Made by a program: the position numbers and the translations under genes
Notes under the pieces: generated by a model
Databases searched by the model: none
Seen by the model: only the letters and a program-made list of their open reading frames with translations
Told to the model about the DNA's origin: nothing
Source of the DNA: Liriodendron chinense
Lineage: Eukaryota; Streptophyta; Magnoliopsida; Magnoliales; Magnoliaceae
NCBI GenBank assembly: GCA_003013855.2
Contig: ML058392.1
Coordinates: 1,674,001 to 1,738,000 of the forward strand
DNA length: 64,000 nucleotides
Reading direction: 5' to 3'
In this document: positions 59,913-64,000 of the stretch, piece after piece
Numbering within the stretch: the first letter of the stretch is position 1
Layout: each line of letters starts with the position of its first letter

Positions 59913-60478
59913 GAACCAAGTAAACAAGGATCTCCAGGCTTGGTTCCTATCACTCTCAACAATCATCAAGTCAACATTATAGTATCAAACTTAAATCCTG
60001 GCAATGCAAGCTAGATGTGAACTTGTGAAAATTCATGACTCAATTAATGTTTATCATTTTCTAATAGAAAATTAATGGAAAGAACTCAATTTTGAAATTT
60101 ACTGAAGCGACTAAACTCTAAGCTTAAACATTGTCATCACTAAATGCCTTTTCATTCTACTATTCAAATTATTTTAAAATCACATAAATTCATAGGATTT
60201 TTTTTTTTTAAATAGCATAAGACTAGAAAATTTTAACAACATTCTCAATAAAATTCCGCAGGAATTTCCACCCCCCAACCTAAATTCGACATTGTCCTCA
60301 ATGTTGAAAAATATGCAATGTAACATAATATGAGAGCAACAACAAAAAAGAGGAGTCAGTGAGAGAGTACCTGAGAGAATTATTAAAGAGCGAGTTTATT
60401 CATACCTAATCATAAGCAAAGAAAAGAAATCCTAATCTAAACTAATCTATCCTAAGAAAGCAGGGAAATGGATCTTCA
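59254..60478 (-). other. 3' non-coding part of the young element
   Basis: 1.2 kb without a gene. Contains an (AT)n run of about 59 bp at 59850-59908. Conserved near the polypurine tract with the 3' UTRs at 3073 and 38210. Confidence 0.75.
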
Positions 60479-61855
60479 TCAGACTAGGAGATCAATCAAG
60501 AGAATAGATTGGAGCAGGATCATCATGTATTTCAACAAATTTCGCATTAGGACCATCCATAGTCCTGCTCGGCAATGTACATGGGTGTTCTTAATCATTA
60601 TGGGCCAATAGAAATTCTCACCACATGTACGAGAAAAGGAGACATCATCAAGAAGATATCTCCTTAATGCATTAACTGGGCAATGGTTTATCAAAAACGG
60701 ATCTTCCCAGTAATGGTCCACTTCAGTCTGAAAAGACCAAAGCGATGGAGAGACTTCAAATGATTCTTCAAATGGTGGTGTCTTCTCCATACGATCAGAA
60801 TCTCCCGGTGCTTCCACAATAGATGGTATTAAGTGAGAATCAGTGGGAAACATCTTTTCATGCACCGGGTCTTGCAAGGCGTTCACTATTTCTTGAATCA
60901 TGGGATCATTCGAATCTTCAAAGTGAGCCAAGCAATCTTCCAAAGAATTAGGACACTCAATGCAGGAAAACTCTTCATCAATAATGAAATTGGGCATGTC
61001 AACTTGGTGGATTGTATCAAAATCACTTTGTTGGGGAATTTCCATGGCATGATTATTAACTAGAGGCTCAGAAGAGATTAACCTTTGGGGAAACGGGACC
61101 ACGGGCTCATGAGCACACTCTGAGTCTTCATCTTGTTGAGCATCACCAATCATATTATCACCCTCAGATTTTTCAGGTTCCTCAGGTTCGTCAACCTTCA
61201 TTAGAATCTCTTCATTGTATCTAAAGGTAATAGTATCTCTGTCACGCTCAACAAGTATATCGGAAGAATTGAAATCAATCACCTTGAGTTGTTCAATTAG
61301 GTTAGACGGAGGTTGGACTAGGGGAGTCCTTTCCTCCTCATTAGTGAGGTGTGATTCCATATGCTCAGTCAATGTTTCTGTCTCATTGATGATTTGCGAG
61401 GTACTTTCCAGTTGCAATGTATCCTCGAGGGTCTTTTTTGGTGGAGACACATAAATAGGGGGCCCTTGGGGATAGTTAACATTCATTGTTGGTCCGTCTC
61501 TCCAATTGGAATTTTGATAGTTCCGCCAATTAGGTTCGTTCGCATTGTATGATGGTGCACTATATGGTTGTTGATAAGCATAGCCATACAAACAATCACG
61601 CATCGACTTAACTGGTGGAGCATAATATAAATTGTTCTCATCCCAATACTCACGCAATGTTTTAACCGGTGGAACATGATATACATTGTTCTCACTCCAA
61701 TACTCACGGAGCGTTTTACCGGATGAAACTTTACGTGTATTGTTCTCATGTAGATAATCACGCATGGAGCGTTCCTTACCATTGTGCTTTGATTGCCTTT
61801 CATCTTCTAGAAGAATTTTAGCGTATTTCTGTGTCCACTCATCATATATGGGCAT
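60479..61855 (-). CDS. Reduced polyprotein-like ORF of the young element (458 aa)
   Basis: Intact frame starting MPIYDEWTQKYAKILLEDER, about 190 bp after the primer site, as gag would be. Residues about 30-100 hold four 18-aa repeats (SMRDYLHENN, TLREYWSENN, TLREYWDENN, SMRDCLYGYA) resembling TLRDYLQPA at the gag N-terminus of relatives. Then comes an Asn/Trp-rich part (NEPNWRNYQNSNWRDG) and PPKKTLEDTLQ, as in gag C-termini. An acidic middle with VPFPQRL resembles the pre-protease linker. SLEDCLAHFEDSNDPMIQE matches the pre-reverse-transcriptase linker at 34270 (PLEACLDHSHEIDDDMIQ). FYWPIMIKNTHVHC recalls the integrase zinc region. Capsid, protease, polymerase and integrase core are absent. 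Function unknown. Confidence 0.8.
   Translation of the reverse strand: MPIYDEWTQKYAKILLEDERQSKHNGKERSMRDYLHENNTRKVSSGKTLREYWSENNVYHVPPVKTLREYWDENNLYYAPPVKSMRDCLYGYAYQQPYSAPSYNANEPNWRNYQNSNWRDGPTMNVNYPQGPPIYVSPPKKTLEDTLQLESTSQIINETETLTEHMESHLTNEEERTPLVQPPSNLIEQLKVIDFNSSDILVERDRDTITFRYNEEILMKVDEPEEPEKSEGDNMIGDAQQDEDSECAHEPVVPFPQRLISSEPLVNNHAMEIPQQSDFDTIHQVDMPNFIIDEEFSCIECPNSLEDCLAHFEDSNDPMIQEIVNALQDPVHEKMFPTDSHLIPSIVEAPGDSDRMEKTPPFEESFEVSPSLWSFQTEVDHYWEDPFLINHCPVNALRRYLLDDVSFSRTCGENFYWPIMIKNTHVHCRAGLWMVLMRNLLKYMMILLQSILLIDLLV
61590..61805 (-). repeat. 54-bp tandem coding repeat, 4 units
   Basis: CACGCATC, CACGCAATG, CACGGAGCG and CACGCATGG anchors lie at 61597, 61651, 61705 and 61759, exactly 54 bp apart, so the reading frame (18 codons per unit) is preserved. 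Confidence 0.9.
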
Positions 61856-62046
61856 GATAACACTCTAATGAAAATAAAAGAAAATCTAGAAAGAATAGTA
61901 AAAGAGGGAAATAAGGGAGGATATTACCCGAGAAGAAGAATATACAGTTATGGGTAATCCCTAAAAATAAAACAAACAAGTTAGTAAACTATTGACAATC
62001 TATATACATAAACCAATTCCAAAAATATTCTTAAACCGATGCCAAT

Positions 62047-62063
62047 CCCCGGCAGCGGCGCCA
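62047..62063 (-). promoter_or_regulatory. Primer binding site of the young element
   Basis: The minus strand reads TGGCGCCGCTGCCGGGG, one mismatch from the tRNA-Asp type. It places the element in the same priming class as the Athila-like elements. Confidence 0.88.
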
Positions 62064-62069
62064 AAAACT

Positions 62070-63414
62070 TGCTACAATCCGAAGATTGCACACCCAAGTG
62101 CAGGTAGCAAAGTAGTAAAATGCTCGGTAAGACCGAGGTCGATCCACAGGGATTGGGGTTAAGAACACTTAGAGGAATTAGTTTAGGTGAGTGAGATGAA
62201 ATCTGGTTTATCCACGAGAGTGGAGCAAGTTGTGTGTGGTGAAAGACAAAAATAGAAAAGGGGCTAAGGCATTAGGGATCCACCTTTGATTCATTCACAA
62301 GATTTGATTCATTGGTCCAACTATAACTCAACTGGAATTGAATAGAGATTCATTCCAACCGGAAGATAAAACAGTTAAAACATTTGCATATTTCATAAAA
62401 GATGGTGATCTGAACTGATTGATTTAACCATGAAGCACTCGTTAGTTGATCGCAGGGAATTCCAAGCATCCACTATGCCCGGAGTCGACAATGGATCAAA
62501 GAATTGTACAGATCAACAACTTTGCCAACAAGTCAACCGCTAAGATCACAAATCACACAATCAAATGCATACTTACAAGATAGGAGGCTTTGATTGACCG
62601 ATCCAACCGTTAAGATCTCGTCTATCGATCGCAGGGAATCCAAAGCATCCAATGTGCCCGGAGTCTACAATGGATCAAGGGATTTCACAGATCGATGACT
62701 TTACCTACACTAGCTCGATAACCGTAGGGAATCCAAAGCATCCAACGTGCCCGGAGTCGACGATGGATCAAGGGACTTTATCGATCATGAACTAGCTAAT
62801 TGGTGTGCAAGGGATCCCTTGCATCCAACGTGCCCGGAGTCGATGAGGGATCAAGGGGCTTGCACAACAATAGCGTCCGCCGAGGTGGATAACCAAACCG
62901 ATCAACCAAAGAGAACTCCAACATTTACACCACACAATGTTGAACCAAAAGAACCATATCTTGCAAATTTCTTCAAAGGCTTCACTCCTAGCCTTAGCTA
63001 GAGGTTTAGCCAACCATGCTACAATGGAAGACTAAATTCTCTACAAAAGAGAACACTACTCTACACTACAAAAGAAAGAAAGAAAGAAAACTAAAGAGAA
63101 GAGAGGAGTTGTAGAGAATGAGATGATGAGAATGAGAGGGAGAGGAGCTTCTTTTATTGCCTCATGAGAATCTCCCAAGCCTAGGTGGCACACCAAAAGT
63201 TTCTTTAGGTTTGGGAATGGAGTTAGGCTTGGAGTGCCCAAAGCAAACTTTGCTTTTAGGTTCGGGTTTAGAGTTAGGCTTGGATGGACATGTGGCAAGA
63301 AAAGTACTCCAATCCTAGGTGTCACTCCAAGCCTAAAGCAAACTTTTCTTTTAGGTTTGGGCTTGGAGTGAGGCTTGGATGATGAGGTGGCATTCCAAGC
63401 CTTACACATGTGTG

Positions 63415-63463
<49 letters not shown>

Positions 63464-64000
63464 CCTCTCTTGTTTGCAAACGTGTGGGGGAGAAGAGCTG
63501 CTGCCTTTTGATGGGGTCCAGCTTGATGGACGGGTGAGCTGGTTCAGCTGCACGTGCAAGGTGGGGCCTGCTGATCTTGCTGGGTGCCAGACACCATGGA
63601 CGGCTGATGAGGTAGTGGCTTCACCTGCTGATCTTGAAGCAGCTGGACGTTGATGGAGCTGCTCGCCCTCAAGCTGCTGATGCTGGGTGTGGGGGCCACA
63701 GCGCTGGGACTGACGTCCACTGCTGGACGTGGTGGTGACGCCCATTGCTGGACGGTTGGATGTTTGGATCTGGATGCTGCTGATGGATGCTGGACGTAGT
63801 GAAGATGAAGAGGACGGCTGGAACGTCCATTGCTTGGACTGCTGAAGGTGGAGATCTGCTGGATCCATGGCCGGTGGAGATGGGGATGACGCTGATGCTG
63901 ATCAAGCTGCACGGACGTCCTCTATTGATGGACGGTGTGGTTGAACGTCCAAGAGCTGGACGGATGGTTGTGGACGGCCTCGCTGCAGCTGGACAGCCAT
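62070..64000 (-). repeat. 5' LTR of the young element, cut by the window edge
   Basis: Copies 53614-55544 with no indels, including the 45-bp GA run at 63417-63461. Differences are mainly single C/T or G/A changes. The part right of 55544 in the other LTR would continue beyond the window. Confidence 0.92.

Larger units (their letters stand above)
53614..64000 (-). mobile_element. Young non-autonomous Athila-lineage LTR element with 3.7 kb LTRs
   Basis: In minus orientation: 5' LTR from beyond 64000 to 62070, tRNA-Asp-type primer site, 458-aa ORF, a 1.2 kb 3' non-coding part, polypurine tract and 3' LTR 59243-53614. The left LTR is 3714 bp after removal of the solo LTR inside it. The two LTRs can be compared over 1931 bp (offset 8456) with no indels and about a dozen substitutions, nearly all transitions, so roughly 0.6% divergence. 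No capsid, protease, reverse transcriptase or full integrase is present. Confidence 0.88.

Noticed and set aside
59766..60014. ORFs with poly-Ile/Tyr
   Set aside because: They encode the (AT)n microsatellite only.

Overview
The window looks like nuclear DNA of a flowering plant with a large, retrotransposon-rich genome. Supporting signs are tRNA-Asp-primed Athila/Tat-type Ty3/Gypsy elements, Ty1/Copia remnants, a CACTA (En/Spm) transposon, fold-back MITEs, AT-rich intergenic DNA and one plant UDP-glycosyltransferase. I cannot name the species. No rRNA, tRNA, CRISPR or bacterial-type operon was seen. Only one conventional host gene is supported: a family-1 UDP-glycosyltransferase (UGT73-like) on the minus strand at 24467-25975. 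Its frame is intact, but the usual catalytic histidine is arginine. LAYOUT: 1-3072 is the 5' part of a minus-strand Athila-like element (open gag, tRNA-Asp primer site, LTR), inserted in the 3' UTR of a plus-strand relative whose LTR is 3316-4869 and is followed by an inverted LTR piece (4879-5277). 6029-7720 is a decayed LTR of a Tat/Ogre-like element. 8345-24256 is a large-retrotransposon-derivative-like unit with 0.63-0.66 kb LTRs, split by an 11.15 kb CACTA element (10734-21887, 3-bp TSD ATC). The CACTA element carries decayed TNP2-like and TNPA-like genes, a small unknown ORF and three tandem arrays. The right LTR ends about 90 bp from the UGT polyadenylation signal. 26330-27364 holds two fold-back MITE copies upstream of the UGT. 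A minus-strand Copia element (about 28660-41880) is split by a plus-strand Athila-like element (30061 to about 39720). 42171-46005 is a minus Athila-type LTR split by a 3.1 kb solo LTR with TSD CATTC. 46364-53613 is a Tat/Ogre-like element (LTR, primer site, gag, protease) interrupted by an Athila 3' end and LTR (about 48760-50868). 53614-64000 is a young minus-strand non-autonomous Athila-lineage element with 3.7 kb LTRs; its left LTR is split by a 1.9 kb solo LTR with TSD GACGG. MOST NOTABLE: the 458-aa ORF of that young element (60479-61855) appears to be a polyprotein reduced to linker regions, with a gag-N-terminal motif amplified four times in 54-bp units. All Athila-type LTRs here also share a terminal hairpin, an R-region hairpin in most copies, and subfamily-specific palindrome arrays upstream of the TATA box. 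The apparent insertion order is Tat/Ogre and Copia elements first, Athila-type elements into them, then solo LTRs and the young element.
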